DNA of 64,000 nt. Origin: Cellulomonas fimi (GTDB lineage: Bacteria > Actinomycetota > Actinomycetes > Actinomycetales > Cellulomonadaceae). A model generated the notes under the pieces. It saw nothing but the letters and a program-made list of their open reading frames with translations. It was not told the origin of the DNA and did no database searches. The DNA lies in contig NZ_JAPESW010000003.1 of the NCBI RefSeq assembly GCF_028527925.1, positions 142,855 through 206,854 of the forward strand, in the 5' to 3' direction. The position numbers and the translations under genes are program-made. Position 1 is the first letter of the stretch. The number at the start of each line of letters is the position of its first letter. Positions 48,891 to 58,312 of the stretch are shown piece after piece.

Positions 48891-51476
48891 ATGGCTGAGC
48901 TCCTGTACCGCCTCGGGCGTGCCTCGGCGCGCCACGCGCGCGCCGTCGTCGCCGGCTGGTTCGCCGTCCTCGTCGTCGTCGGCGTCACGTTCGTCGCCTT
49001 CGGCGGCACGCTCGCGAGCGCGTTCACGATCCCCGACACCCCGACCGCCGAGGTCACCGACCAGCTCCAGCGCGAGCTGCCGTCCGCCGCGGGCGGCACG
49101 GGCACGGTCGTCGTCTCGACCGAGGACGGGTCCGCGTTCACCGACGAGCAGAAGGCCGCGATCGTCGACCGCATCGACGCCGCGCGCGACGTCGACGGTG
49201 TCCGTGACGTCGTGGACCCGTTCGCGACGCAGGCCGACCTCGAGGAGCAGCGCCAGCAGCTCGACGACGGCCGCGCGCAGCTCGAGCAGGGCCGCGCGCA
49301 GCTCGACGCGGGTCAGGAGCAGCTCGACGCGGGCAAGGCGCAGCTCGACGCCGCACAGCAGCAGCTCGACGCGGGCCGCGCGCAGCTCGAGGCCGCGGCG
49401 CAGCAGGCGGCTGGCGCCGGTCCGGTCGCGCAGGCGCAGGTCGCGGCCCAGCAGGCGCAGCTCGACGCGCAGCAGGCGCAGCTCGACGCGCAGCTCGCCG
49501 TCGTGACCGAGCAGCAGGCGACGATCGACGCGGGCCGCGAGGAGCTCGAGGCGTCGGAGCCGCAGCTCGAGGCGGGCTCGACGCTGCTCGACATGGCCTC
49601 CGAGATCCGCCTGGTGTCGTCCGACGGCAGCGCCGTCGTGGTCCCGGTGTCGTTCACCGAGGCGTCGATGAACCTGGCCGACTCGACCAAGGAGGGCCTG
49701 CTCGCCGCGTTCGACGAGCCGATCGACGGCGTCCAGGTCGACTACTCGTCCGAGATCTCGGGCGGCGTGCCGGAGCTGCTCGGCGTCGGCGAGGTCATCG
49801 GCGTCGTCGTCGCGGGCGTCGTGCTCGTCGTCATGCTCGGCACGTTCCTCGCCGCAGGCCTGCCGATCCTCCAGGCGCTGCTCGGCGTCGGCATCGGCGC
49901 GCTCGGCGCGATGTCCCTGTCGGGCGTCGTCGACATGGTGTCGGTGACCCCGATCCTCGGCGTCATGCTCGGCCTCGCCGTCGGCATCGACTACGCGCTG
50001 TTCATCGTCAACCGGCACCGCCGCCAGCTCAAGCAGGGCTACGACGTGCACGAGTCCATCGGGCTCGCGAACGGGACGTCGGGGAACGCCGTCGTCTTCG
50101 CCGGGTCGACCGTGCTCATCGCGCTGCTCGCGCTCAACATCACCGGCATCCCGTTCCTGGGCCTCATGGGCACCGTCGGCGCGTTCTCGGTGCTCGTCGC
50201 CGTGCTCATCGCGATCACCATGACGCCCGCGCTGCTGTCGATGCTCGGCACGCGTGTCCTCAACCGCCGCGAGCGCGCGGCGTTCGCCGCCGCCGGCTCG
50301 GGCACGGGCGACGTCGTCGTGGCCGCGCCGACCAAGCCGCTGCGCCCCATGACGACGTGGAAGGCCATGCTGGGCGCCCTGCTCAGCGTCGGTGCGCTCG
50401 TCGTCGTCGCGCTGCCCGCCGCCGAGCTGCGGCTCGGCCTGCCCGACGGGTCGTCCGAGCCGCACGACTCCACGCAGTACCGCGCTTACTCGACGATCGA
50501 CGAGCGGTTCGGCGAGGGCCAGAACGGCACGCTCGTCGTCGTCGCGACGCTCCCCGAGGCGCCCGGCGAGGGCCAGGAGACCGTCGAGCAGGCGCGCATC
50601 GGCTCGGCGATCTTCGAGCAGGACGACGTCGTCGCCGTCGCGCCCATCGGCTCGTCCGAGGACGGCACGACGATCGCGTTCCAGGTCGTCCCGGCTGAGG
50701 GCCCGACGAGCGAGTCGACCGAGGAGCTCGTGCACACGCTGCGCGACCTGTCGGTCGACGGCGTGGACTCGATCGGCGTCGCGGGCCAGGCCAGCGGCAA
50801 CATCGACGTGTCCGACACGCTCGCCGACTCCCTGCCGACGTACCTCGCGGTCGTCGTCGGGCTGTCGCTGCTGATCCTGATCGTCGTGTTCCGGTCGATC
50901 TTCGTGCCGGTCGTCGCGACGCTCGGGTTCATCCTGTCCTTCTTCGCCGCGATCGGCGGGGTCGTCGCGATCTACCAGTGGGGCTGGCTGTCCGGCGTCT
51001 TCGGCGTCGAGACGCCCGGCCCGGTGCTGAACTTCCTCCCGACGATCCTCGTCGGCATCCTGTTCGGCCTCGCGATGGACTACCAGCTGTTCCTCGGGTC
51101 CGGCATGCGCGAGGCGTACGCCCACGGCGCGCCCGCGCGGATCGCGGTCGTGCAGGGCCTGCGGGCCGGGCGGGCCGTCGTCACCGCTGCGGCGATCATC
51201 ATGATCTCCGTGTTCGGCGGGTTCGTGTTCTCGCACTCGGCGATGATCCGGCCCATCGGGTTCGCCCTCGCGTTCGGTGTGCTCGTCGACGCGTTCGTCG
51301 TCCGCATGGTGCTCATCCCCGCGCTCATGCACCTCGCCGGCGACAAGGCGTGGTGGATCCCGCGCTGGCTCGACCGCCTGCTGCCGGACGTGGACGTCGA
51401 GGGTGCCGCCCTGGAGCGCCGCCACCCGCACGAGCACGAGGCCCACCTCGACCCGGAGCCGTCGCCGACCGCCTGA
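48891..51476 (+). CDS. MMPL/RND-superfamily transporter with coiled-coil domain
   Basis: 861 residues. Helix 1 (VVAGWFAVLVVVGVTFVAFGG) is followed by an extracytoplasmic region that includes about 110 residues of heptad-like repeats (QLDDGRAQLEQGRAQLDAGQEQLDAGKAQLDAAQQQL..., about 118-230), predicted to form a long coiled coil, as in the YdgH/YhgE-like branch. Two sets of transmembrane helices follow, with family motifs GIDYALFIVNRHRRQLKQG and ILFGLAMDYQLFLGSGMREAY. MMPL proteins export lipids, drugs or siderophores with proton energy. The SD GGAGAG precedes ATG 48891. Cargo unknown; the TetR partner points to a xenobiotic or envelope lipid. Confidence 0.93.
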   Translation: MAELLYRLGRASARHARAVVAGWFAVLVVVGVTFVAFGGTLASAFTIPDTPTAEVTDQLQRELPSAAGGTGTVVVSTEDGSAFTDEQKAAIVDRIDAARDVDGVRDVVDPFATQADLEEQRQQLDDGRAQLEQGRAQLDAGQEQLDAGKAQLDAAQQQLDAGRAQLEAAAQQAAGAGPVAQAQVAAQQAQLDAQQAQLDAQLAVVTEQQATIDAGREELEASEPQLEAGSTLLDMASEIRLVSSDGSAVVVPVSFTEASMNLADSTKEGLLAAFDEPIDGVQVDYSSEISGGVPELLGVGEVIGVVVAGVVLVVMLGTFLAAGLPILQALLGVGIGALGAMSLSGVVDMVSVTPILGVMLGLAVGIDYALFIVNRHRRQLKQGYDVHESIGLANGTSGNAVVFAGSTVLIALLALNITGIPFLGLMGTVGAFSVLVAVLIAITMTPALLSMLGTRVLNRRERAAFAAAGSGTGDVVVAAPTKPLRPMTTWKAMLGALLSVGALVVVALPAAELRLGLPDGSSEPHDSTQYRAYSTIDERFGEGQNGTLVVVATLPEAPGEGQETVEQARIGSAIFEQDDVVAVAPIGSSEDGTTIAFQVVPAEGPTSESTEELVHTLRDLSVDGVDSIGVAGQASGNIDVSDTLADSLPTYLAVVVGLSLLILIVVFRSIFVPVVATLGFILSFFAAIGGVVAIYQWGWLSGVFGVETPGPVLNFLPTILVGILFGLAMDYQLFLGSGMREAYAHGAPARIAVVQGLRAGRAVVTAAAIIMISVFGGFVFSHSAMIRPIGFALAFGVLVDAFVVRMVLIPALMHLAGDKAWWIPRWLDRLLPDVDVEGAALERRHPHEHEAHLDPEPSPTA

Positions 51477-51504
51477 CGCCCCACCGCCCCTCCACTCCTC
51501 GACA

Positions 51505-51568
51505 GCGCCGACCACAACATCACGCGCGCTTCCCGGGCTCGCAGCCGCCCTGATGTTGTGGTCGGCGC
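51505..51568. terminator. Long perfect inverted repeat, 18-bp arms
   Basis: GCGCCGACCACAACATCA (51505-51522) and its exact complement (51551-51568) flank a 28-base loop, 28 bases after the MMPL stop. It can form a strong terminator, but the arms are longer and less GC-pure than the other hairpins here, so it may instead be a dispersed repeat unit. Confidence 0.6.
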
Positions 51569-51618
51569 GCGTGTCGCCCGCGGGCGGCGAGCCGCGGTCG
51601 TTTGATGGGATGGGGTGC

Positions 51619-52134
51619 GTGAGCGAGTGGACCGTCCCCCAGCCCTCCGGACCCGACGACCCGCGTCGGGCGAACACCCCGTACGACCGTGTGCCGCCGC
51701 CGCTGCCGCCCGGGCAGGAGGCGCCCGTCAGCGGCCCGCCGACGACCGGGGCGGGTGCGTGGTGGTGGGGGCTCGGGCTGCTGCTGTGCGTGCCGATGCT
51801 GAGCAACCTGCTGGTGGTCGCCGGTGCGCTGGGCTACCGGGCCGCCGTCCGCAAGACACTGACGCCGACCGGTCACGAGGTCGTGCGTCGGGCGGTGAAC
51901 TGGCACCTGAGCCAGCTGCTCTACACCGCGGTGCTGCTGGCGGTGCACGTCGTGCTGCTCATGACGTTCGCGAGCGACGAGCCCGTGCCGCTCGCGAGCC
52001 CGATCAGCACCGCGATGGGCCTGCTGGTGCTGCTGGTGATCTACGGGCTCGTGCTGTCGATCGTCGCGGCCAACCGTGCGGCGCGCGGCGACCTCACGCG
52101 CACGGTCGGCGCGATCCCGTTCGTGCGCGCCTGA
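51619..52134 (+). CDS. DUF4870-like membrane protein
   Basis: 171 residues from GTG 51619 (ATG 51610 would add three residues). The Pro-rich cytosolic N-terminus (~45 residues, RVPPPLPPGQEAP) is followed by three helices: WWWGLGLLLCVPMLSNLLVVAGALGY, SQLLYTAVLLAVHVVLLMTFA and AMGLLVLLVIYGLVLSIVAAN. VRRAVNWHLSQLLYTAVL and the end ANRAARGDLTRTVGAIPFVRA match DUF4870, a small family common in Gram-positive bacteria. Function unknown. Confidence 0.75.
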   Translation: MSEWTVPQPSGPDDPRRANTPYDRVPPPLPPGQEAPVSGPPTTGAGAWWWGLGLLLCVPMLSNLLVVAGALGYRAAVRKTLTPTGHEVVRRAVNWHLSQLLYTAVLLAVHVVLLMTFASDEPVPLASPISTAMGLLVLLVIYGLVLSIVAANRAARGDLTRTVGAIPFVRA

Positions 52135-52235
52135 CGGACGGCCGTCCGCGCCGCTGACCGGGTCGAGGCACCGGCCGTCGACCGGTCGCGCGCCCTCCCC
52201 CCGGCGCGCACGCTGGACGGCAAGGAGTGGTGCGC

Positions 52236-53690
52236 GTGGAGTGGTTCGACGCCGAGGGCTACACCGTGGCGCGGGCGGCCGTGCAGCACGGGGTCGCCGC
52301 CGTGTACGTCGTCGCGTTCGTCGCGGTGCTGCGGCAGTTCCGCCCGCTGCTCGGTGAGCACGGTCTGCTGCCGGTGCCGTCGTTCGTCGCGCGCGTCCCG
52401 TGGCGGTCGTCGCCGAGCCTGCTGCGGCCGTACTCGGACCGGCGGCTCGTCGCGCTCGGCTGGGTCGGGCTCGCCGTCGCGGTCTCGCTCGTCGTCGGGC
52501 TCCCGCAGCGGGGGCCGTGGTGGGTCCCGATGCTCGCGTTCCTCGTCCTCTGGGCGCTCTACCTGTCGGTGGTCAACGTCGGGCAGATCTTCTACGGGTT
52601 CGGCTGGGAGTCGCTGCTGCTCGAGGCGGGGTTCCTCGTCGCGTTCCTCGGGTCCGACGGCGTCGCCCCGCCCGTCACCGTGCTGGTGCTGCTGTGGTGG
52701 CTGGTGTTCCGGCTCGAGCTCGGGGCAGGCCTCATCAAGTGGCGCGGCGACCCCGCGTGGCGGGACCTGACGGCGCTCTACTACCACCACGAGACGCCGC
52801 CGATGCCCGGGCCGCTCAGCCGCCTGTTCCACCTGCTCCCCCGCCCGCTGCACCGCGTCGAGGTCGCCGCCAACCACGTCGCGCAGCTCGTCGTGCCGTG
52901 GTTCCTGCTGGTCCCCGGACGCGTCGCGGCGGTCGCGGCGGCGGTCGTCGTCGTCACGCAGCTCTGGCTCGTGCTGTCCGGCAACTTCGCGTGGCTCAAC
53001 TGGCTGACGATCGTGCTGGCCCTGTCGGCGATCGACGACGCGTCCTGGGCGGCGGTCCTGCGCCCGTTCGGCCTCGAGGTCGGCGGCAGCGCCCCGGCGC
53101 CCGACGAGCCGACCGCCTACGTCGTCGTCGCCCTCGCCGTCTCCGCGCTGTGCGTCGTGCTGTCGTGGTGGCCGCTGCGCAACCTCGTCTCGAAGCACCA
53201 GCGCATGAACGCGTCGTTCAACGTGTGGCACCTGGTCAACGCGTACGGCGCGTTCGGCACGATCACCCGGCAGCGCAGCGAGGTCGTCGTCGAGGGCACA
53301 CGCGACGCCGTCCCCGGTCCGGACGCCCGCTGGGAGGAGTACGAGTTCCACGGCAAGCCCGGCGACGTGCGTCGGCTGCCGCGCCAGTTCGCGCCGTACC
53401 ACCTGCGGCTCGACTGGGGCATGTGGTTCCTCGCCCTCGGGTCGTCGGCGCAGCTCCGCTGGTTCGTGCCGTTCCTGGTCAAGCTCCTGGAGGCAGACCG
53501 CCCCACGCTGCGGCTCCTGCGGCACGACCCGTTCGACGGCGAGCCGCCCCGCTGGGTCCGCGCCCGCACGTACCGCTACCGGTTCGCGCGCCCCGACGAG
53601 CGTCGCGCGACCGGCGACCGCTGGGTGCGCGAGGACACGGGCGTGATGATCGACGCACTCGACCTCGCGACGCTCGCCCGCCACCGCTGA
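52236..53690 (+). CDS. Lipase maturation factor family protein
   Basis: 484 residues. GTG 52236 was chosen because AAGGAG (52222-52227) is spaced eight bases from it and overlaps the earlier GTG at 52227. Several helices lie in the N-terminal 330 residues. Family hallmarks: VVNVGQIFYGFGWESLLLEAGFLVAFLG, LELGAGLIKWRGDPAWRDLTALYYHHETPPMPGPLSRLFHLLP, and the C-terminal MNASFNVWHLVNAYGAFGTITRQRSEVVVEGT and FAPYHLRLDWGMWFLALG. LMF proteins act in the membrane to fold secreted lipases in animals; the bacterial role is inferred. Secreted esterases occur elsewhere in this window. Confidence 0.93.
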   Translation: MEWFDAEGYTVARAAVQHGVAAVYVVAFVAVLRQFRPLLGEHGLLPVPSFVARVPWRSSPSLLRPYSDRRLVALGWVGLAVAVSLVVGLPQRGPWWVPMLAFLVLWALYLSVVNVGQIFYGFGWESLLLEAGFLVAFLGSDGVAPPVTVLVLLWWLVFRLELGAGLIKWRGDPAWRDLTALYYHHETPPMPGPLSRLFHLLPRPLHRVEVAANHVAQLVVPWFLLVPGRVAAVAAAVVVVTQLWLVLSGNFAWLNWLTIVLALSAIDDASWAAVLRPFGLEVGGSAPAPDEPTAYVVVALAVSALCVVLSWWPLRNLVSKHQRMNASFNVWHLVNAYGAFGTITRQRSEVVVEGTRDAVPGPDARWEEYEFHGKPGDVRRLPRQFAPYHLRLDWGMWFLALGSSAQLRWFVPFLVKLLEADRPTLRLLRHDPFDGEPPRWVRARTYRYRFARPDERRATGDRWVREDTGVMIDALDLATLARHR

Positions 53691-53769
53691 CGGCTGACCG
53701 GCCTGCCCGAAGGTCGCCCACACGGCACGATGGGCGGGCACACGGCGGACGGACGGGAGGCGCGGCGAC

Positions 53770-54525
53770 GTGCGAGTGGTGTGGGCGACGATCTTCCTCG
53801 ACCTGCCGGGAGACCGGTTCTCCGACGGGGTCACGTTCTGGCAGGCGGTCACGGCGACGCACCTGTCCACGCCGCGCGGGCCGGGCGGCGAGTTCGCGAC
53901 GCTGCTGCCGCCCGACGGCGACGCGTTCCTCCGCGTCCAGCGGTTCGACGAGGGCCCGCGCGTGCACCTCGACCTGCACGTCGACGACGTGTCCGCGGCG
54001 GCAGCCGGCGCCGTCGGGCTGGGCGCGACCGAGCTGTACCGGGAGGAGCACGTCGTTCTCGCGTCGCCCGGCGGCTTCGTGTTCTGCGTCGTGCCCGACG
54101 GCGGCGAGCGGCGGCGACCCGCACCCGTCGCCGGCCCGCGCGGCGGGCGTGCGCGCGTCGACCAGCTCTGCCTCGACATCCCGGCGCCCCTCGTCGACCG
54201 CGAGCGCGCCTTCTGGTCGGCGCTCACCGGCTGGCCCGTCGCGGGCGACACGTCGCTCGAGCTCGTCGCCCTCGCGCGCCCGGACGGGATGCCCGTGCGG
54301 CTCCTGATTCAGCGGCTCGGCGAGGACGACGCGCGGACGGTGGTGACGGCGCACGTGGACGTCGCGGCGGCGGGCCCCGACCGGGACGACGTCGTCGCGG
54401 AGCACGAGGACCTCGGGGCGCAGGTCGTCGCGCGCTTCGACCAGTGGACGGTCATGCGCGACCCCGCGGGCCTGACCTACTGCCTGACGGGCCGCTCCCC
54501 CGACACGGGCGTCCGACCGGCCTGA
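53770..54525 (+). CDS. Two-module VOC/glyoxalase-like protein
   Basis: 251 residues from GTG 53770. Module 1: VVWATIFLDLPGDRFSDGVTFWQAVTATHLSTPRGPGGEFATLLPPDGDAFLRVQRFDEGPRVHLDLHVDD, with EHVVLASPGGFVFCVVPD closing it. Module 2: VDQLCLDIPAPLVDRERAFWSALTGWPV, closing with DQWTVMRDPAGLTYCLTGRSP. This is the glyoxalase_6-type duplication seen in actinobacteria. Metal ligands are not fully conserved, so enzyme activity is uncertain. Confidence 0.85.
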   Translation: MRVVWATIFLDLPGDRFSDGVTFWQAVTATHLSTPRGPGGEFATLLPPDGDAFLRVQRFDEGPRVHLDLHVDDVSAAAAGAVGLGATELYREEHVVLASPGGFVFCVVPDGGERRRPAPVAGPRGGRARVDQLCLDIPAPLVDRERAFWSALTGWPVAGDTSLELVALARPDGMPVRLLIQRLGEDDARTVVTAHVDVAAAGPDRDDVVAEHEDLGAQVVARFDQWTVMRDPAGLTYCLTGRSPDTGVRPA

Positions 54526-54590
54526 GCGCCCGCGCGCGTCCACCGGATTTCCGTCCCCGGCCGCGCCGGCCGCGTGTGTAGCGTCGGCGC

Positions 54591-56507
54591 ATGACTGCCG
54601 CTCCCACGCGCTTCCCCACCGACGCCGACGCCTGGCCGGCCTTCCTCGCGGAGACCGTCGACGCGTCCCTCGACACGGCCCGCGCCCACCTGGCGACCCT
54701 CAAGGACGGCACCCCGCGGACGACCGCGGACGTGCTCGCCCTGTGGGACCGCAGCGACCTCGCGCTGGGCCGCGCGTCGGCCGCGGCGCACCTGCTCGCC
54801 GAGGTCCACCCCGACGCCGACCTGCGGTCCGCCGCGGAGGAGCGCGCACAGGCCGCGGAGGACCTCGCGACGTCGCGCGGCCTCGACCGTGAGCTGTGGG
54901 AGGTCCTGGCTGCGACGACGGAGGACGGGCTCGACGACGACGCCCGCCGTCTGCGCGAGCACGTGCTGCGCGACTTCCGCCGGGCCGGTGTGGACCAGTC
55001 CGACGAGCAGCGCGCGAAGCTCAAGGCGCTCGCGGAGCGGTGCACCGAGCTCGGGCTCGAGTTCGCCCGCAACATCCGCGAGGGCACGCGCCGCATCCAC
55101 GTCCGCCCGGAGCAGCTCGACGGCCTGCCCGACGACTTCCGCGCCGAGCACCCCGCAGGCGACGACGGCCTCGTCACGCTGACGACGGACTACCCCGACC
55201 TCATCCCGGTCCGGACGTACGCGCGCGACGCGTCGGTGCGCGCGGCCCTCACCTCGGAGTACCTGCGCACCGCGTGGCCCGAGAACGGCCCGGTGCTCGC
55301 GGAGCTGCTGCGGCTGCGCGACGAGCGCGCCCACCTGCTGGGGTACGCGGACTGGCCGAGCTACGACGCCGAGGTCAAGATGATCGGCTCGGGCGCCGCG
55401 ATCCGGGACTTCGTCGACCGCCTCGACGGCCTCACGGCGGACCGCGCCCGCGACGACGTCGACGTGCTGCTCACCCGGTTCCGCGCCGACGACCCGTCCG
55501 CCGCCGCCGTGACCCCCGCCGACAGCCTCTACTACGACCAGGTCGTGCGCCGCGAGCAGTACGACGTCGACGCGCAGGAGGTGCGCCGCTACTTCCGCTA
55601 CCCGCAGGTCCGCGACGGCGTGGTCGGCACGGTCAGCCGGCTGCTGGGCCTGACGTTCGTGCCGGTCGAGGCGCCGACGTGGCACCCCGACGTGGACGTG
55701 CTCGACGTCGAGTCGGACGGCGAGCGCATCGGCCGGGTCTACCTCGACATGCACCCGCGCCCGGGCAAGTTCAACCACGCCGCGCAGTTCCCGCTCGTGC
55801 CCGGCGTCGTGGGCGAGCACCTGCCGGAGGGCGTGCTGGTCTGCAACTTCCCGACGGGCACGATGGAGCACGACGACGTCGTGACGTTCTTCCACGAGTT
55901 CGGGCACCTGGTACACGAGATCGTCGGCGGCGCGCAGCGGTGGGCCGCGTTCACGGGCGTCGCGACCGAGTGGGACTTCGTCGAGGCGCCCAGCCAGCTG
56001 CTCGAGGAGTGGGCGTGGGACCCGGGCGTGCTGCGCACGTTCGCGACGGACGACGCGGGCGAGCCGATCCCGACCGACCTCGTCGAGCGGATGCGCCGGG
56101 CCGACGCGTTCGGGCGCGGGGCGTGGACGCGTCGGCAGCTCAACTTCACGGCGCTGTCGTACGGCCTGCACGCGGCACCGCCCGCGGACCTCGATGCGTA
56201 CACGGCCGAGATCGACGCGCGCTTCGGGCCGTACGCGGCGCTGCCGGACACGCACCAGGTCACCGGCTTCGGGCACCTCGAGGGCTACGGGCCGGCGTAC
56301 TACACGTACCTCTGGAGCCTCGTCATCGCGAAGGACCTGCGGACGGCCTTCGGCGACGACCTCATGAACCTCGAGGTCGGGCGCCGCTACCGGGACGCGA
56401 TCCTCGCCCCTGGCGGCACCGCCGACGCCGCGGACCTCGTCGAGCGGTTCCTGGGACGCGCGACGTCCTTCGACGCGTTCGAGACCTGGCTCGCGACGCG
56501 TCCCTGA
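54591..56507 (+). CDS. M3-family oligopeptidase (thimet type)
   Basis: 638 residues. The zinc motif HEFGH is at 435-439 (FFHEFGHLVHEIVGG), with the third ligand Glu in TEWDFVEAPSQLLEEWAW. SDEQRAKLKALAERCTELGLEFARNIREGTRRIHV and GRVYLDMHPRPGKFNHAAQF are other M3 blocks, and GYGPAYYTYLWSLVIAKDL contains the substrate-clamping Tyr and His region. It cleaves cytosolic peptides of up to about 20 residues. Length fits the family. ATG 54591; no operon partners. Confidence 0.95.
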   Translation: MTAAPTRFPTDADAWPAFLAETVDASLDTARAHLATLKDGTPRTTADVLALWDRSDLALGRASAAAHLLAEVHPDADLRSAAEERAQAAEDLATSRGLDRELWEVLAATTEDGLDDDARRLREHVLRDFRRAGVDQSDEQRAKLKALAERCTELGLEFARNIREGTRRIHVRPEQLDGLPDDFRAEHPAGDDGLVTLTTDYPDLIPVRTYARDASVRAALTSEYLRTAWPENGPVLAELLRLRDERAHLLGYADWPSYDAEVKMIGSGAAIRDFVDRLDGLTADRARDDVDVLLTRFRADDPSAAAVTPADSLYYDQVVRREQYDVDAQEVRRYFRYPQVRDGVVGTVSRLLGLTFVPVEAPTWHPDVDVLDVESDGERIGRVYLDMHPRPGKFNHAAQFPLVPGVVGEHLPEGVLVCNFPTGTMEHDDVVTFFHEFGHLVHEIVGGAQRWAAFTGVATEWDFVEAPSQLLEEWAWDPGVLRTFATDDAGEPIPTDLVERMRRADAFGRGAWTRRQLNFTALSYGLHAAPPADLDAYTAEIDARFGPYAALPDTHQVTGFGHLEGYGPAYYTYLWSLVIAKDLRTAFGDDLMNLEVGRRYRDAILAPGGTADAADLVERFLGRATSFDAFETWLATRP

Positions 56508-56583
56508 CGTCCGCCCGCACGGGAGCCGGGGCCGCCGCCGCGCCGGTCAGGACGGCGGCGACCCCGGCGGTCGTGCGGCGCGC

Positions 56584-57291
56584 TCAGGGCGTGGTGCCGA
56601 ACGTGCCCCACCGCTGCGGCCGACGGCCGTCGACGAGCGCGGGGAACCACGGCGTCTCGCCGACGGCCTGCTGGTGCGCGGTCAGCGCCATCGCGGCGGC
56701 GGCACGGCCGACCCCGTCGATCCCGCCGGACCGCGTGAAGCCGACCTGGCGGCCGCGCGCGTCGCGGTCGACCAGACGCGTGATGGTGACGACGGACCCG
56801 TCGGCGAGCTCGACCGCGCGGCTGCGCCCGTACCCGGGCCGGATGCCGACACCCTGCACGACCGTCGCGCCGTCGAGCGCCGCCTCGAGCCGCCGCAGGT
56901 CGCGCGCCGCGAGCGGCCGCAGCGCGAGCCACGTCGCGACCGTGCCGGCCGGGACCGCGACGGCGCAGCCCGTCAGCCACACGGCCACCACGGCCAGCGC
57001 CGCCGTCACGGACGAGCCCCGGGCGACGACGTCCAGGGCGGCCGTCGCCGGAGCGGCGTGCACCACCCCGCTCCCGGCGGCGCCCACTGCGAGCGCGGGG
57101 ACCACGGCGAGCGACGTCGAGGCCACCACGACCACGCGCATGACCCGCGGGCCGAGCGCCGCGTGCAGCCGTCGGCGACCGTGGCGGGCTCCGCGCGCGA
57201 CCGGCGTCGCGACGACCTCGGGCGCGACGACGCGCGCGACGGGGACGACGGCGAGCGGGGAGGGCGCGACGGCGACGGGCACGGCGCGCAC
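56584..57291 (-). CDS. Hypothetical membrane-associated protein
   Basis: The frame from GTG 57291 encodes 235 residues; a GTG three codons in (57282) is an alternative. Two hydrophobic segments (RVVVVASTSLAVVPALAVGAAG; SVTAALAVVAVWLTGCAVAVPAGTVATWLAL) suggest a two-helix membrane anchor, followed by a soluble C-terminal ~100 residues (LRRLEAALDGATVVQGVGIRPGYGRSRAVELADGSVVTITRLVDRDARGRQVGFTRSGG). No recognised family. A 14-bp palindrome lies immediately upstream. Confidence 0.5.
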   Translation of the reverse strand: MRAVPVAVAPSPLAVVPVARVVAPEVVATPVARGARHGRRRLHAALGPRVMRVVVVASTSLAVVPALAVGAAGSGVVHAAPATAALDVVARGSSVTAALAVVAVWLTGCAVAVPAGTVATWLALRPLAARDLRRLEAALDGATVVQGVGIRPGYGRSRAVELADGSVVTITRLVDRDARGRQVGFTRSGGIDGVGRAAAAMALTAHQQAVGETPWFPALVDGRRPQRWGTFGTTP

Positions 57292-57293
57292 GC

Positions 57294-57307
57294 TATCGGC
57301 GCCGATA
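57294..57307. promoter_or_regulatory. 14-bp perfect palindrome at the start of the 57291 gene
   Basis: TATCGGCGCCGATA, three bases upstream of the minus-strand start codon. It can act as operator and partly as -10 (GATAGC on the minus strand). The remaining gap to 57453 holds nothing recognised. Confidence 0.35.
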
Positions 57308-57453
57308 TGCCCGACTTGAGGGTTCGACGTCCGATTCGCCCGACCGGAGCAACATGCGCGTCGGGCCGGGACCTCGTCGGACGACGACCGCGCTGGTCAG
57401 GGGCCCGTCCATAGTCAGGCGACGTCACCCGACGGTGTGGTGGCAGCGACGGC

Positions 57454-57684
57454 TCAGGAGAGCCCGAGCACGCGTCCCAGGCCGGCGGTGACAGCGAGGC
57501 CGACGACGGTCCACGCGAGCATGCTGCCGCCGAGGTAGGCGACGAAGCGCCACCGGTGCGCCGCGGTGCCCTCGAAGCGCGGGGCGGGCGCCCAGCGGAC
57601 GGTGTCGACCAGCGCGCGGACGCGCTGGCCGATCGGCTCGTCGTGGCGGGCGGTGACGGGGCCGGGCAGGGTGTCGGTGGCCAT
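57454..57684 (-). CDS. Small single-pass membrane protein
   Basis: 76 residues. The cytosolic N-terminus has RVRALVDTVRWAPAPRFEGTAAHRWRFVAYLGG, followed by one helix (SMLAWTVVGLAVTAGLGRVLGLS) at the C-terminus. ATG 57684 is preceded on the minus strand by CGAGGAGCG. No family recognised. The 262 bases from here to 57946 show no further gene. Confidence 0.5.
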   Translation of the reverse strand: MATDTLPGPVTARHDEPIGQRVRALVDTVRWAPAPRFEGTAAHRWRFVAYLGGSMLAWTVVGLAVTAGLGRVLGLS

Positions 57685-57946
57685 CGGGACGCTCCTCGTG
57701 AGTGCGCGGGGCGTCGCACGGACGCCCGGGGATTCGGGGTCGCCGGGGTCACCGGCTCGATCATCGTCTCACCATGTGGATGCGCTCGGCCTGGGCCGAA
57801 AGGGCCATCTTCGTCACACCCGGACGCGTGTCCAGGCACCTCGTCGTGCCGGCGCGGCCGGTCGCGGGTCACGGTCCGGCGACGAACCGGAGGATTGCGG
57901 GCGAACCGTCACAACCGGGCGGTACCAGGCAGTAGGTTGTGCGGCC

Positions 57947-58312
57947 GTGGCCGTCACCCTCCAGTACATCGCCGAGCGCCCGACACCCCTCGACCCCGAG
58001 GAGCAGTCACGGGTCACCCGCCTCGTCGAGCAGGGGAACTCCGGCGCCCCGGACGGCGCCCCGCGACTCGTGCCCGACGCCGACCTGCCCGAGGCCGTCG
58101 TGCTGCGCGGCCGGACCGAGCTCCCGGTGCACCCGCTGCACGCGCTGACCGCGCTGCTGCACTGGTGCTCGACGCTGACCGAGCTGCGCCGCGCCGTGCC
58201 CGACGCGTGGTGGTCGGTGCGCCTCGACCGCGAGCAGGTGCCGTGGGACGACGCGACGGGGTACGCCGTGCCGGGGATGGACGACCCGGAGCTGCTCGCA
58301 GCGCTCCGCTGA
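57947..58312 (+). CDS. Hypothetical protein, 121 aa
   Basis: GTG 57947 lies eight bases after TAGGTT (57933-57938), a good -10, which indicates a leaderless mRNA. The product (VTLQYIAERPTPLDPEEQSRVTRLVEQGNSGAPDGAPRLVPDADLPEAVVLRGRTELPVHPLHALTALLHWCSTLTELRRAVPDAWWSVRLDREQVPWDDATGYAVPGMDDPELLAALR) is a small, soluble, acidic protein with no recognised domain. Confidence 0.6.
   Translation: MAVTLQYIAERPTPLDPEEQSRVTRLVEQGNSGAPDGAPRLVPDADLPEAVVLRGRTELPVHPLHALTALLHWCSTLTELRRAVPDAWWSVRLDREQVPWDDATGYAVPGMDDPELLAALR

Noticed and set aside
46617..51806. Very long open frame (about 1700 codons) on the minus strand
   Set aside because: It lies antisense to HAD, GNAT, TetR and MMPL genes that carry clear family motifs. 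In DNA this GC-rich, antisense frames stay open because stop codons are rare.
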